Program-made: the position numbers and the translations under genes
Origin: Gemmatimonas sp.
GTDB taxonomy: Bacteria > Gemmatimonadota > Gemmatimonadetes > Gemmatimonadales > Gemmatimonadaceae
DNA: 64,000 nt
Assembly (NCBI RefSeq): GCF_027531815.1
Contig: NZ_JAPZSK010000005.1
Location: forward strand, 1 to 64,000
Direction of reading: 5' to 3'
Notes under the pieces: model-generated
The model's input: the letters and a program-made list of their open reading frames with translations, nothing else
Database searches by the model: none
Told to the model about the DNA's origin: nothing
In this document: one piece after another, positions 1-8,199 of the stretch
How positions within the stretch are numbered: position 1 is the stretch's first letter
How the letters are laid out: the number at the start of each line of letters is the position of its first letter

Positions 1-247
1 CCCCCGCCTCCTGCCTCCTGCTCCCTGCCCCCTCCCTTTTCACCCCCAAGCGGGGGCCCCCCCCGGCGCGCCCCACAAAAAAAAACACAAAAGCCCCCCC
101 GAAATTTACATAAACCCCGCAACAAACGAAAGGGACCCCCAACGCGCCGGGCGGCGGGGGTGTGTTGGGTGGGCCGGCCCCCCCGGGGGGCGCCCCGCTT
201 GGGGGTGAAAAGGGAGGGGGCAGGGAGCAGGAGGCAGGAGGCGGGGG
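1..247. repeat. Perfect 55-bp inverted repeat made of C/G-rich heptads
   Basis: Bases 1-55 are the exact reverse complement of 193-247, and the left arm may continue beyond the window edge. Each arm contains four C-rich heptads (GCCTCCT twice, GCTCCCT, GCCCCCT) on one strand and their G-rich complement on the other. The spacer of about 137 bases contains A-rich runs and two short GC palindromes. No gene is visible here. It belongs to the intergenic heptad family also seen near 0.8, 5.4 and 60.5 kb. Confidence 0.85.
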
Positions 248-278
248 GCAGACGGTGCGACTCTGCTTCCGGCGTTCT

Positions 279-332
279 GCTCCCTGCTCCCTCCCCCCTC
301 CCTGGTCATCAAAACCGCGCCGCGTGGCGCGG
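279..332. repeat. C-rich heptads ending in a GC hairpin
   Basis: Two GCTCCCT heptads and degenerate C-rich copies (279-304) run into the border sequence GGTCATCAAAA. A 7-bp perfect hairpin follows, CCGCGCC (315-321) and GGCGCGG (326-332). The same order of C-rich heptads, (G)GTCAt..AA and GC hairpin recurs at 5490-5533 and 60580-60636. The remaining bases up to the gene at 402 hold nothing else I can support. Confidence 0.7.
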
Positions 333-401
333 CAACTCCACCCGTCCGTGCGGTGTATCACGGCACGAAACCCGCAGCCGCGCTATTTCGTCAGCATACA
401 T

Positions 402-761
402 ATGTCCATCCTCAGCAAGCTCTTTCCGGAAACCCTCTTCCCCCGCAAGCTGTCGGCCGACGCCGAGCAGCGGCTGCGGCTCGCCCAGGCGCGCGCGGAA
501 GAGGCGCTCATTCGGGCGCACGTGGACAACGCGCTGCTGTTCGTGGATACGCTCGCCACCGACGTGAGCTACGAGCGCGCACTCGACATTTACGTGCGGG
601 AGCTTGCCGTGCCGGAGCCGCTGGCCAGTGTGGTCGTGACCCGCGCGCTGGTAGCGCTGGGCGAGGCGCTGGTGCCCGACGCCGGCGCAACCGCGGAACA
701 GGCGGCGCCCATGCCGGCACTGCGGCTGGACGAGGCGGCCGCGCGGCGGAGGCGGGCGTAA
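402..761 (+). CDS. Hypothetical protein, 119 aa
   Basis: I do not recognise this protein. It is 119 residues, acidic to neutral and predicted mostly helical, with no signal peptide, membrane segment or cysteine motif. The charged middle (residues 20-75, rich in Ala, Glu, Arg and Leu) could form a helical bundle. The ATG at 402 was chosen because upstream codons in the frame read through repeat DNA. It faces the thioredoxin-fold gene at 950 convergently across a repeat element, with a GC hairpin 7 bases after the stop. Codon usage is GC-rich like the neighbours, which supports a real gene. No function is proposed. Confidence 0.6.
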   Translation: MSILSKLFPETLFPRKLSADAEQRLRLAQARAEEALIRAHVDNALLFVDTLATDVSYERALDIYVRELAVPEPLASVVVTRALVALGEALVPDAGATAEQAAPMPALRLDEAAARRRRA

Positions 762-768
762 TGGCGAA

Positions 769-944
769 GGGCCGCGCTGTCGCGCGGCCCGTGTGTATAC
801 GAGGCAGGTAGCAGGAGGCAGGTAGCAGGAGGCAGGTAGTAGGAAACAGGAATCAGGGGGTAAGGGCATTCCCGTTTCCCCCGGATGGCCTTCCCCCTGC
901 CCCCTGCCGTGTCAACCCAAGCGGCGCGCCCTGTGGCGCGCCGC
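769..944. repeat. Convergent-gene heptad element with a hairpin at each end
   Basis: The element fills the gap between two convergent genes. The left hairpin is GGGCCGCG (769-776) with CGCGGCCC (783-790). The right hairpin is a perfect 10-bp stem, 921-930 with 935-944, loop CTGT. Between them lie G-rich heptads of the form GGCAGGT/AGCAGGA (about 812-866) and inverted C-rich heptads CCCCTGC (about 893-908). Each hairpin sits just past one stop codon, so the element may act as a two-way terminator. Confidence 0.8.
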
Positions 945-949
945 CGTCC

Positions 950-1675
950 TTACTGCTTCGCCGCCGTGTCCGTTGCCGGCGCCGCCGCACCCGCGCCCGC
1001 CGCCGTCAGCGAATCCACCAGCTTCTTGATGCCGTCGGCGGTGAGGCCGCCCGGGTAGATCTTGTTCGCCACAATGATGGTGGGGGTGCTGTTCACGCCG
1101 CGCGACTGCCCCTCGGTAGCATTGGCCTGAATGCGCGGGAGGTGCTTCTGCTCATCCATGCAGCTGTTGTACGTCGCCATGTCGAGCCCAACCGCGGTGG
1201 CGTACGCCTCGATCACCTTGCGCGGGTTGGTTGTGGCCATCGTGCTCCAGTCGGGCTGGTTGGCGAAGAGCTGGTCGTGCATCTCCCAGAACTTCCCCTG
1301 ATCGTTCGCGCACGCCGCCGCCAGGTGCGCGAAGAGCGTGTTGGCGTGAATCGACGTGAGCGGGAAGTCGTAGAAGCGGAAGTTCGCGAGCCCGGCGTCG
1401 ATGATGCGCGCCTTGATGTCGGGGCCCTGAATGGTGGCGAACTGGCCGCACCCCGGGCACTCGAAGTCGGCGAACTCGATGATCGTGATGGGCGCATCCG
1501 GGTTGCCGCGCAGGTACCCCTCGGCCTTCATCGCCGGCGCATCCTTGGGCAGCTCAATGGGCTTGGGCTTGTTCTGCATCGTGCCCCACAGCACGCCACC
1601 ACCCACCAGCAACAGCACCCCGATCACCGCCAGGAATCCGGTGTTCGACTTCTTCTTCGGCGTCACCTTGGCCAC
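950..1675 (-). CDS. Membrane-anchored DsbA-like thioredoxin-fold oxidoreductase
   Basis: This 241-aa protein probably catalyses disulfide exchange in the periplasm. A lysine-rich start is followed by one membrane segment (residues 13-31), so the rest should lie outside the cytoplasm. The thioredoxin fold spans about 55-220, with the redox motif CPGC at 73-76 inside FADFECPGCGQF. The cis-proline loop is visible as STPTIIV near residue 195. This is the DsbA/DSBA_2 layout of small secreted oxidoreductases. The C-terminus is a low-complexity Ala/Thr tail. It is transcribed alone, divergent from the alpha/beta hydrolase gene and ending at a GC hairpin. The partner is unknown, and I see no dsbB-like gene nearby. 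Confidence 0.85.
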   Translation of the reverse strand: MAKVTPKKKSNTGFLAVIGVLLLVGGGVLWGTMQNKPKPIELPKDAPAMKAEGYLRGNPDAPITIIEFADFECPGCGQFATIQGPDIKARIIDAGLANFRFYDFPLTSIHANTLFAHLAAACANDQGKFWEMHDQLFANQPDWSTMATTNPRKVIEAYATAVGLDMATYNSCMDEQKHLPRIQANATEGQSRGVNSTPTIIVANKIYPGGLTADGIKKLVDSLTAAGAGAAAPATDTAAKQ

Positions 1676-1798
1676 TCGCTCTCCTCGTCGTCATCCGGCC
1701 GCGGCCGGTGGGGTCCAGGACCTGCAGAGCGGCGGCGCCGGGCGCCATCGCTCCGAAATAGCATGCGGGAAGCTACGCGCCCGGTGGTTCGGTGCGCC

Positions 1799-2674
1799 AT
1801 GGTGCACTATCCTCCCCACGTGTACACCGAACACCTGCGCATTCCCGTGGGCAGCGGCGCCCTGCATGTCGAGCGCGTCGGACGCGCCGGACGGGCGGTG
1901 GTGCTGTTGCACGGGTTCGGCACCTGTGCCTTCCTCTGGCGGGCCGTCGCGCCGGCGCTGGCCAGCGCCGGGCGCACCGTGGTCAGCATCGACCTGCTCG
2001 GCTTCGGCGAATCCGATCGCCCGGCCGATGTGCCCTACTCCCTGCCGGCGCAGGCCGAATACGTGGACCGGGCACTCACGGCGCTCCGCCTCGGCGCGGT
2101 GTGCGTGGCCGGACAGGATACGGGGGCGCTGGTGGCGCTGCTGCTGGCGGCGCAGGCGCCCGACCGGGTGCGGAAGCTGGCGCTGCTCGAACCGCCGGCC
2201 CCCGACGATCTCCCGGGAGCGGCCATCCGGTCGCTGCAGCGGACCTCGGCGCTTTCGGCGCTGAGCGCCAACAGCCTGTTCGGGGCCCGCCCCCTGCTCG
2301 AGCCGCTGCTCACCGACGCGGTGGGGGAGCGCGAGCGCATGCCCGAGCGCCTGGTGATGCGCTACCTGGCCCCGTGGGTTGGGGGCAACGGGGCGGCGGA
2401 GCTGCTGCAGCTCGCCAGTAGCGTGTCCATGACCCCCAATCCAGGACAGCCCGAGCCCGATCTGGCGGCGGTGCGCGGCGACGTCCTGCTCTGGTGCGGC
2501 GGCGATACCCCGCCCCGCAGCCGCGAGGATGCGGCGGCACGGTCGGTGGCATGGCAGCGCCTGCTCCCGCGGGCGCGGGTGACGCCCCTCATCACGGCGC
2601 GCCCCCCCGGCATGCTGGTCGCCGAGGACACCCCCGACGCCCTCGTGGCAGCGCTCCTGCCGTGGAGCGCGTAA
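1799..2674 (+). CDS. Alpha/beta-hydrolase-fold protein with Asp nucleophile and no catalytic His
   Basis: This 291-aa protein has the alpha/beta hydrolase fold. The oxyanion motif LLHGFG is at 37-42, and the nucleophile elbow reads G105-Q-D107-T-G109. Asp at the nucleophile position is typical of epoxide hydrolases and haloalkane dehalogenases. The usual C-terminal GH(F/M)P motif is replaced by ARPPGMLVAEDTP. No histidine occurs anywhere after the nucleophile, so the normal triad cannot form. It may be a pseudoenzyme or use altered chemistry. The ATG at 1799 is preferred; an in-frame ATG at 1763 would add 12 residues. It is divergent from the DsbA-like gene. Confidence 0.75.
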   Translation: MVHYPPHVYTEHLRIPVGSGALHVERVGRAGRAVVLLHGFGTCAFLWRAVAPALASAGRTVVSIDLLGFGESDRPADVPYSLPAQAEYVDRALTALRLGAVCVAGQDTGALVALLLAAQAPDRVRKLALLEPPAPDDLPGAAIRSLQRTSALSALSANSLFGARPLLEPLLTDAVGERERMPERLVMRYLAPWVGGNGAAELLQLASSVSMTPNPGQPEPDLAAVRGDVLLWCGGDTPPRSREDAAARSVAWQRLLPRARVTPLITARPPGMLVAEDTPDALVAALLPWSA

Positions 2675-2798
2675 GGAGTGGGAGTGACTGAGCCCCGGCG
2701 GCACCCTTCGCCCCTAGGATCCCCGTTTCTCATCGGTTAGATTTTCCATTCTGCACCGGATACGCCGGGCAGCCTGTTCGACGCACTACCCAGAGGAA

Positions 2799-3062
2799 AT
2801 GGCCAAGCCCAAGCTTCGTCCGCGTCGTGACGCCATGGTCCCCTCCCCCTATCAGGAGGCCCGTGACGAGCTCTTCCAGCAGATCATGCAGTGCGGTGTG
2901 ATCGGGTGTCATCCCGAAGATCAGAAGGAGTGGTTTGACGCCACCATGGTCTACCTTCAGGACCGGTATTCCGAGCTCAAGCCGACGGAATTCGCGGAAC
3001 TGCGTACGCTTGGCGAGCGCTTCGCGCAGCCGGCCAAGAAGCAGGAACCCGCCTCGGTCTGA
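2799..3062 (+). CDS. Hypothetical small protein, 87 aa
   Basis: I do not recognise the family. The 87-residue protein is charged and predicted helical, with a basic start (KPKLRPRR) and two cysteines spaced as CGVIGC near residues 32-37. It has no signal peptide or membrane segment. A preceding GAGG (2794-2797) touches the ATG, so the true ribosome binding site is unclear. A strong rho-independent terminator lies 32 bases after the stop, so this is a single-gene transcript. The terminator and normal coding composition make it a likely real gene. The paired cysteines could bind metal, but that is a guess. Confidence 0.7.
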   Translation: MAKPKLRPRRDAMVPSPYQEARDELFQQIMQCGVIGCHPEDQKEWFDATMVYLQDRYSELKPTEFAELRTLGERFAQPAKKQEPASV

Positions 3063-3093
3063 CCGCCGCAGACATAGACGCCAGTAGATGTGC

Positions 3094-3128
3094 GAACGCC
3101 CTCGGGTTTCCCCCGGGGGCGTTCTTTT
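3094..3128 (+). terminator. Rho-independent terminator
   Basis: A GC-rich inverted repeat pairs 3094-3107 with 3111-3124 (GAACGCCCTCGGG against CCCGGGGGCGTTC, approximately) around a short TTT loop. A T run follows. It ends the 87-aa gene transcript. Confidence 0.9.
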
Positions 3129-3130
3129 GC

Positions 3131-3194
3131 TCCGCGCCTCCCCTTCTCCGCGCCTCCCCTTCTCCGTGCCTCGCGGTCTCCGCGCCTCGCCCTT
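3131..3194. repeat. Four tandem 16-bp repeats abutting a stop codon
   Basis: Four consecutive 16-17-bp units start at 3131, 3147, 3163 and 3179. The first two are identical (TCCGCGCCTCCCCTTC) and the last two are degenerate. The array fills the gap between convergent genes and directly touches the stop codon of the phosphatidyltransferase gene on the minus strand. Confidence 0.85.
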
Positions 3195-3734
3195 CTACCG
3201 CCGCACCCGCTCCCGCCAGAGCATGAGCGTGTAGTCGATCGTGGCGGCCGCCCCCACGCCAAAGACCACCCACACCATGCCGTCGGTGGCGGCGGGCCAG
3301 AGAAGCACCACGAGAAAGGTGGCCAACTGCAGGCCGGTGACGGCCTTGCCCAGCAATCGCGCCTTGAAGGTGATGGGGCGCAGCCAACTGACATTGCGGG
3401 CCACGAACCAGCCCACGATGGACATCAGGTCGCGAAACATGAGCGCCACGGCCTGCCACACGCTCAGCTGCGCGCTGGCCACGAAGCCAATCACGACGCA
3501 CAGCGCGAAGAAGCGGTCGGCCACCGGGTCCACCAGTGCGCCGAGGCGCGACGACGCCTGGGTACGTCGCGCGAGCCACCCGTCGAGAAAGTCGGTGAGC
3601 GACGCGATGGCGATGAGCGCCAACCGCGGCATGACCGCCTCCGTCACGAGAAACCCGAACCCCAGCACCACCCGGGAGGTGGAGACGAGATTGGGCAACG
3701 TGACGAGTGCAGTGCCATTCGACGCGCGTGTCAT
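3195..3734 (-). CDS. CDP-alcohol phosphatidyltransferase family protein
   Basis: This 179-aa integral membrane enzyme transfers a phosphatidyl group from CDP-diacylglycerol to an alcohol in phospholipid synthesis. The full family signature Dx2DGx2ARx8Gx3Dx3D is present: D48, D51-G52, A55-R56, G65, D69 and D73. All four metal-binding aspartates are kept. Hydrophobic segments lie at about 18-45, 74-97, 98-115 and 128-165. The length fits the PgsA/cardiolipin synthase-like subgroup, but the acceptor alcohol cannot be read from sequence. It is divergent from the gene at 3803, and its 3' end abuts a 16-bp tandem repeat array. Confidence 0.85.
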   Translation of the reverse strand: MTRASNGTALVTLPNLVSTSRVVLGFGFLVTEAVMPRLALIAIASLTDFLDGWLARRTQASSRLGALVDPVADRFFALCVVIGFVASAQLSVWQAVALMFRDLMSIVGWFVARNVSWLRPITFKARLLGKAVTGLQLATFLVVLLWPAATDGMVWVVFGVGAAATIDYTLMLWRERVRR

Positions 3735-3802
3735 GCAGGTAAGCTACCCGGGCACGCCCCCGGGGTGCCAGCGATCCCCGGTGGCCGTTATCGTCACCAC
3801 AC

Positions 3803-5347
3803 ATGCTCGAACCGCTGCTGCGCAACGTTCTGCGTGATCCCCTGCCGCTGGTGGTGGTGGGCATTGCCGCTGCCGTGCTCGCCTGGGATGTGGCGCTCGC
3901 CGGGTGGATGTCGGCGCGCCGCGAGGCGCCGCGGGCGTTCACGCAGTTGGCGGCCTTCTGCGGGCTGCTGGTGGTGCCAGCCCTGGTGGTAGGCATCGCG
4001 TCGGCCACCGAAACCGGCTCGCGCACCATTGCCGGGATCACGTGGATCATTCCTGCCGTGGCGATCGCCTTTGCCCTGCAGGTGAGCTACGCGCTGGTGG
4101 CGCGACTGGTGTCGGTGCTGGTGGGCATCCCCATCCTGCTCTACGACCTCATCCTGGTGGCCATCGCCATTGGGGACTATCTCGTGGCGCAGCGGGGACA
4201 GGCTCCGGAGGCGCTGCAGGCGGTGCTCTCGGCGCGCGACGTGGTCGTGGGCATGACGGTGGGGCGCGCCGCGCTCGTCTCGCCACTCACGGCACTGGTG
4301 CCCATGCTCGCGCCCGCGTATCCGGCGCGCTGGCGGCTGTCGGGGGCGGTGCGCGCCCTGCTCGTGCTGGCGGCCACGGCGCTCACCACGCTGCTGGTCA
4401 TCGAATGGCCGCGCGGCGTGGCCGCCGTGCGCAGCTACCGCGTGGCCTACGCGGAGCCCATGCAGGCGCGCCCCCGTGGCGACTTCGTGCTCGGGGTGCG
4501 CCTCTACCCCGCCCTCGATGGCGCGCCGCCGGCGCGGGCCGTGCGGGCAGACGGCGCGTTGGTGGAGGCGTTTGCCCCCAACGTGGTGTTCCTGCTGCTC
4601 GAGCATGACGGCACGCGCGCCGCGGCGCTCGACTCACTCTCGCGGGTGCTGGACCCGTTGCGCGCAGACAGCGTGCGCATTGCCATTGGCCTGCGGGTCG
4701 ATGGGCGCCCCGGCCCCGCCGATGACGCCGAGCGGGTGGCGAGCCTTGCCCGCGTCCTGCAGCGCGTGCGCCCCGATGTGCTTTTCCCCGCCGTGGCGCC
4801 GCCGCTGCCGCGCTGGTTCTTCGCCGCGCCGCCGTCCGTGACGTGGTGGCGCGACATCCTCACGCGCAGCGCGCGCGAGGTGGAGCGCGTACGCCCGCGC
4901 ACCGTGCTGGGGTGGAGCGCGGCCCGGCTCGACGTCATCGACAGCGCCGTGTACCGTTGGGCCACCCAGCCGCAGTCGCCGGTGGAGCTGGTGGGGGCGT
5001 CCATCTACCCCAGCTTCTCGGGGCTCCCCGCCGTGGATGGGCGCCTGCGGGCCCTGGAGCGCTGGCATGCGCAGGCCGTGCAGCGCGGGGGGGGCGCGCA
5101 GCCGCACTGGCTTGTGAACGTGGGTGGCCTGCCGCACGCGCACGGGGATGCCGCCCAGACCGCCGCCATCCGCCGCACCCTCGCCTGGGGCTCCCGTCAG
5201 CCGTGGATCGGTGCCGCCATTATCGGCGAACCCGCCGACTACGACGGCTGGCTGGGACTACGCGCCGCCAATGGCCGCGAGCGCGCCGCGGTGAGCGCCA
5301 TTGGCCTGGCCGCCCGCCGTATGCGCGAGGTGCGCGCGACGCCGTAG
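3803..5347 (+). CDS. Polytopic membrane protein with a glycosidase-like extracytoplasmic domain
   Basis: I do not recognise this 514-aa protein as a named family. The N-terminal third has about five membrane segments (residues 15-37, 47-67, 78-100, 103-125, 184-202). Residues 220-514 form a soluble domain with alternating strands and helices that resembles a TIM-barrel glycosidase of clan GH-A. Suggestive strands are VELVGASIYPSFSG and, near the end, HWLVNVGG followed by an aligned helix and GEPADYDGW. In active GH-A enzymes a catalytic Glu usually sits where this protein has VNVGG, so activity is doubtful. It stands alone between divergent and convergent neighbours. Confidence 0.6.
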   Translation: MLEPLLRNVLRDPLPLVVVGIAAAVLAWDVALAGWMSARREAPRAFTQLAAFCGLLVVPALVVGIASATETGSRTIAGITWIIPAVAIAFALQVSYALVARLVSVLVGIPILLYDLILVAIAIGDYLVAQRGQAPEALQAVLSARDVVVGMTVGRAALVSPLTALVPMLAPAYPARWRLSGAVRALLVLAATALTTLLVIEWPRGVAAVRSYRVAYAEPMQARPRGDFVLGVRLYPALDGAPPARAVRADGALVEAFAPNVVFLLLEHDGTRAAALDSLSRVLDPLRADSVRIAIGLRVDGRPGPADDAERVASLARVLQRVRPDVLFPAVAPPLPRWFFAAPPSVTWWRDILTRSAREVERVRPRTVLGWSAARLDVIDSAVYRWATQPQSPVELVGASIYPSFSGLPAVDGRLRALERWHAQAVQRGGGAQPHWLVNVGGLPHAHGDAAQTAAIRRTLAWGSRQPWIGAAIIGEPADYDGWLGLRAANGRERAAVSAIGLAARRMREVRATP

Positions 5348-5353
5348 GCGGAT

Positions 5354-5533
5354 GCGCGCTGACGCGCGCGATGGGTTCGCAAGGCAGGGAGCAGGGAGCA
5401 GGGAGCAGGGAGCAGGGAGCAGGGAGCAGGGAGCAGGGGGCAGGGAGCAGGGAGCAGGGAGCCGGGTGCCTTCTTCCTGCTTCCTGCCCCCTGCCCCCTT
5501 CCTTGTCATATAAAGGCGCGTCCCCGACGCGCC
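5354..5533. repeat. GGGAGCA heptad array with C-rich arm and terminal hairpin
   Basis: The gap between two convergent genes holds a small GC hairpin (about 5354-5367) and about eleven tandem 7-bp units GCAGGGA (5384-5462). An inverted C-rich arm (TTCCTGC, CCCCTGC) runs to about 5502. The border TTGTCATATAAA and the hairpin GGCGCGT/ACGCGCC (5515-5533) complete it. Repeated GGG tracts separated by four bases match a G-quadruplex pattern on the plus strand. Confidence 0.85.
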
Positions 5534-5538
5534 GTTCC

Positions 5539-8199
5539 TCACCCCCCGCGCACGATCCCCTCCGCCAGTCGCGACGGATCGAAGTACCGCGCCGCCAGCG
5601 CCTGCACATCGTGCGCGGTGACCGCGGCCAACTGTGCCGTGACTTCGTGCCGTTCGTGCAGCCCTTCGCCGAACATCCACGCGTCCACCAGCTCGGAGAG
5701 CACGGCGCCTCCCGACTGCTGGGCAATGGCGTGGGTCCCAATCAGATAGCGCCGTGCCCGCGCGAGTTCGTCGGCGGTGGGGGGCTGCTCCACGAACTTC
5801 GCGAACTCCGCCAGCAGGCCGGCGCGGGCCTCCTCTTCGCGCGCGGGGCTCGTGGCGATGTACGCCCCGAAGGCGCCGCCCGCCACGCGCTCCAGGGGAA
5901 ACGCCTGCACCGTGTACGCCAGCGACTGCTTGTCACGCAGCTGCTCGAAGAAACGTCCCCCCAGCCCACTCGCGATGGCCGCCAGCACGCGCGCGGCAAA
6001 CCGCGCGACGTCACCGCGCGAGGCACCCGGGAAGAACAGCGCGAGCGCCGTCTGCTGGCGCGCGCGCGTGTCGGCGCGCACCACATGCGCGGCCGGCCAC
6101 ACGTGCATGGGGAGCGCGGCGACAGGCGCGTCGTGCAGCGGGCGCAGGTGCCGCTGCACCAGCTGGGCCACATCGTCGGGCTGCACGTCGCCCACCACTG
6201 CCACCACCGAGGCCCCACGCTGCACGTGCCGTGCATGGAAGTCGCGCACCATCTCGCCGGTGAGCGCCGCCAGGGAGTGGTCATTCCCCAGCACCGAGCG
6301 CGCGTACGCATGGCCGTCGAACGCGGCCAACGTGGCCAGCCGCGTGGGCCAGCGCTGCATGTCGTCGCGCAGTCGCGCCACTTCGGCCAGCGCCAGTGTG
6401 CGCTCGGTGTCGATCGAGTCGGCCGCGAAGGTGGGGTGCAGCACCACGTCACCCAGCAGCTCGGTGGCGGCCGGGAGATGGCGCGCCGGCACCGACATGC
6501 TCCACCCCAGACTCTCGAGTGACGCGCTCACCCCGATACTGCTGCCCAGCTCCTCGGCGGCTTCGGCCAGCTGCGCCCCCGAGCGCACCCGCGTGCCTTT
6601 GAGCGAGGCCTGCAGCGCCAGACGCGCCAGCCCTTCGTGCGCCTCGTCGTTGAGCGTGGCGCCCCCACGCTGGAAGACGCCCACATGCACCAGCGGCGCC
6701 CCCGCGCGCGGCAGCACCAGCACCGGAACGCCCTGCGTGGTGCGGTACACATGCACGTCACCCTGCCTCTCGGCGGTGAGCGCCACATGCACCGCCGGCG
6801 CCGCCACCACGCGCGGCGACGCGGAGGGCGTGGCCACACCCGACGACGGCATCACGGCGCTCCCCAACCCGGCCTCCTCGTGGAGCAGCGCCTGCAGCGC
6901 CTCGTCGCTGAGCACGAGCGGCTCGCTGCCGTCGGGACGGTACGACACCAGCGATACCTGCGCCGCATCGAGGTGACGCTGCGCGGCCGCCTGCACCGCC
7001 GCGGCGTCGAGGGAGAGCAGCGCGTCGTAGTACTGCGACGCCACCTCAAGACCGCCGTCGGCCTCCCAGCCCGCCAGATACTGCGCCTGGCCATCCATGC
7101 TTTCGAGTCGACGTAGCCAGCGCGCCTCCAGGATGCGCTGCGCGCGCAGGATCTCGCTGCGCCGGAACCCTTCGTGGCGGGCGGCCTGCACTTCGCGCCA
7201 CGTGGCGCGCATCGCGTCACGCGCGGTACTGGCGGCGCCCTCGCTGTGCGTCACGAACACGCCCACGTCGCCCGCGGTGTAATGCCAGGCGCTCACGCTG
7301 CTGGCGAGTTGCTGTTCACGCACGGCCCGGTAGAGACGCGACGCCCGGCCGGTACCCAGCGCAATGCCCGCGAGGTCCAGCGCCGGGGTGTCCGGGTGAT
7401 CGAGCGCGGGGGCGCGCCACCCGAGAGCCAGCTGCTGCTGGGTCACATCACCACTCCACTCCTGCCGCCGCACCCCCGGCAATCCCGCTTCCCGCGGGCC
7501 ACGATCGCGCGCGGGTGTTCCCGGCGCGAGCGTGCCGTGCCGCGCCAGCACCTCCCGGCGAACGTCGTCGACATGCACATCGCCCACCACACACAACACC
7601 GTGTTGTCAGGGCGATACCAGGCGCGGTAGAAGCCCATGAGCTGGTCGCGGGTGAGTGCCCGCAGCGGCGCTTCCTCGCCAATGCGCCAGCGACGGATGC
7701 GATGCCGGTCGTGCAACAGTGCGTACAACGTTTCGATGGCCACCGCCTGCGGCGTGTCGCGCTTGCGCTTGGCCTCCTGGATGATGACCTCGAGCTCCCG
7801 CGCCAGTTCGTCGGCATCGATGACGCTGCGCGCGTAGGCATCGAACTGGATCTCCAACCCCGCCACGAAGCTGGCCGAGGGGAGCACCGTGTAGTAACTG
7901 GTGTGATCGTAGATCGTGTGCGCGTTGAGATAGCCGCCGTTGGCCTTGGTCTCGCGCGCAATCTGTCCCACGCCGCGCGTGGGCGTGCCCTTGAAGAACA
8001 TGTGCTCCAGCACATGCGCAATACCGACGATGTCGTCGGTTTCGTCGAAGTAGCCGGCCTTCACATACGTCACGATGGCCACCACGGGGGCCGACGCATC
8101 ACGGCGCACCAGCAGCGTGAGGCCGTTGGGGAGCACTTCCCGATGGGTGTCGTGATGCAGGGCAATGGCGTCGCTGGGACGCCGCAGCGTGTCGGTCAT
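5539..8199 (-). CDS. M16 family zinc metallopeptidase, both halves fused
   Basis: This 886-aa protein is an insulysin/pitrilysin-family peptidase with the active and inactive halves in one chain. The inverted zinc motif HxxEH is H62-VL-E65-H66. The third zinc ligand is probably a Glu in ELEVIIQEAKR near residue 140. The C-terminal half has the substrate-binding RDKQSLAYTV pattern but no second zinc motif, as expected. No signal peptide is visible, so it is cytoplasmic or exported another way. The ATG at 8199 overlaps the stop of the upstream TPR gene by four bases (ATGA), which fixes the start and implies translational coupling. The 3' end runs into a heptad repeat element. Confidence 0.9.
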   Translation of the reverse strand: MTDTLRRPSDAIALHHDTHREVLPNGLTLLVRRDASAPVVAIVTYVKAGYFDETDDIVGIAHVLEHMFFKGTPTRGVGQIARETKANGGYLNAHTIYDHTSYYTVLPSASFVAGLEIQFDAYARSVIDADELARELEVIIQEAKRKRDTPQAVAIETLYALLHDRHRIRRWRIGEEAPLRALTRDQLMGFYRAWYRPDNTVLCVVGDVHVDDVRREVLARHGTLAPGTPARDRGPREAGLPGVRRQEWSGDVTQQQLALGWRAPALDHPDTPALDLAGIALGTGRASRLYRAVREQQLASSVSAWHYTAGDVGVFVTHSEGAASTARDAMRATWREVQAARHEGFRRSEILRAQRILEARWLRRLESMDGQAQYLAGWEADGGLEVASQYYDALLSLDAAAVQAAAQRHLDAAQVSLVSYRPDGSEPLVLSDEALQALLHEEAGLGSAVMPSSGVATPSASPRVVAAPAVHVALTAERQGDVHVYRTTQGVPVLVLPRAGAPLVHVGVFQRGGATLNDEAHEGLARLALQASLKGTRVRSGAQLAEAAEELGSSIGVSASLESLGWSMSVPARHLPAATELLGDVVLHPTFAADSIDTERTLALAEVARLRDDMQRWPTRLATLAAFDGHAYARSVLGNDHSLAALTGEMVRDFHARHVQRGASVVAVVGDVQPDDVAQLVQRHLRPLHDAPVAALPMHVWPAAHVVRADTRARQQTALALFFPGASRGDVARFAARVLAAIASGLGGRFFEQLRDKQSLAYTVQAFPLERVAGGAFGAYIATSPAREEEARAGLLAEFAKFVEQPPTADELARARRYLIGTHAIAQQSGGAVLSELVDAWMFGEGLHERHEVTAQLAAVTAHDVQALAARYFDPSRLAEGIVRGG

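Noticed and set aside
1142-1798. N-terminal extension of the alpha/beta-hydrolase-fold gene
   Set aside because: The extension reads antisense through the DsbA-like gene and gives no domain. The fold starts shortly after 1799.
5384-5462. CRISPR or phage attachment site
   Set aside because: Seven-base contiguous units without spacers; no integrase or cas gene nearby.
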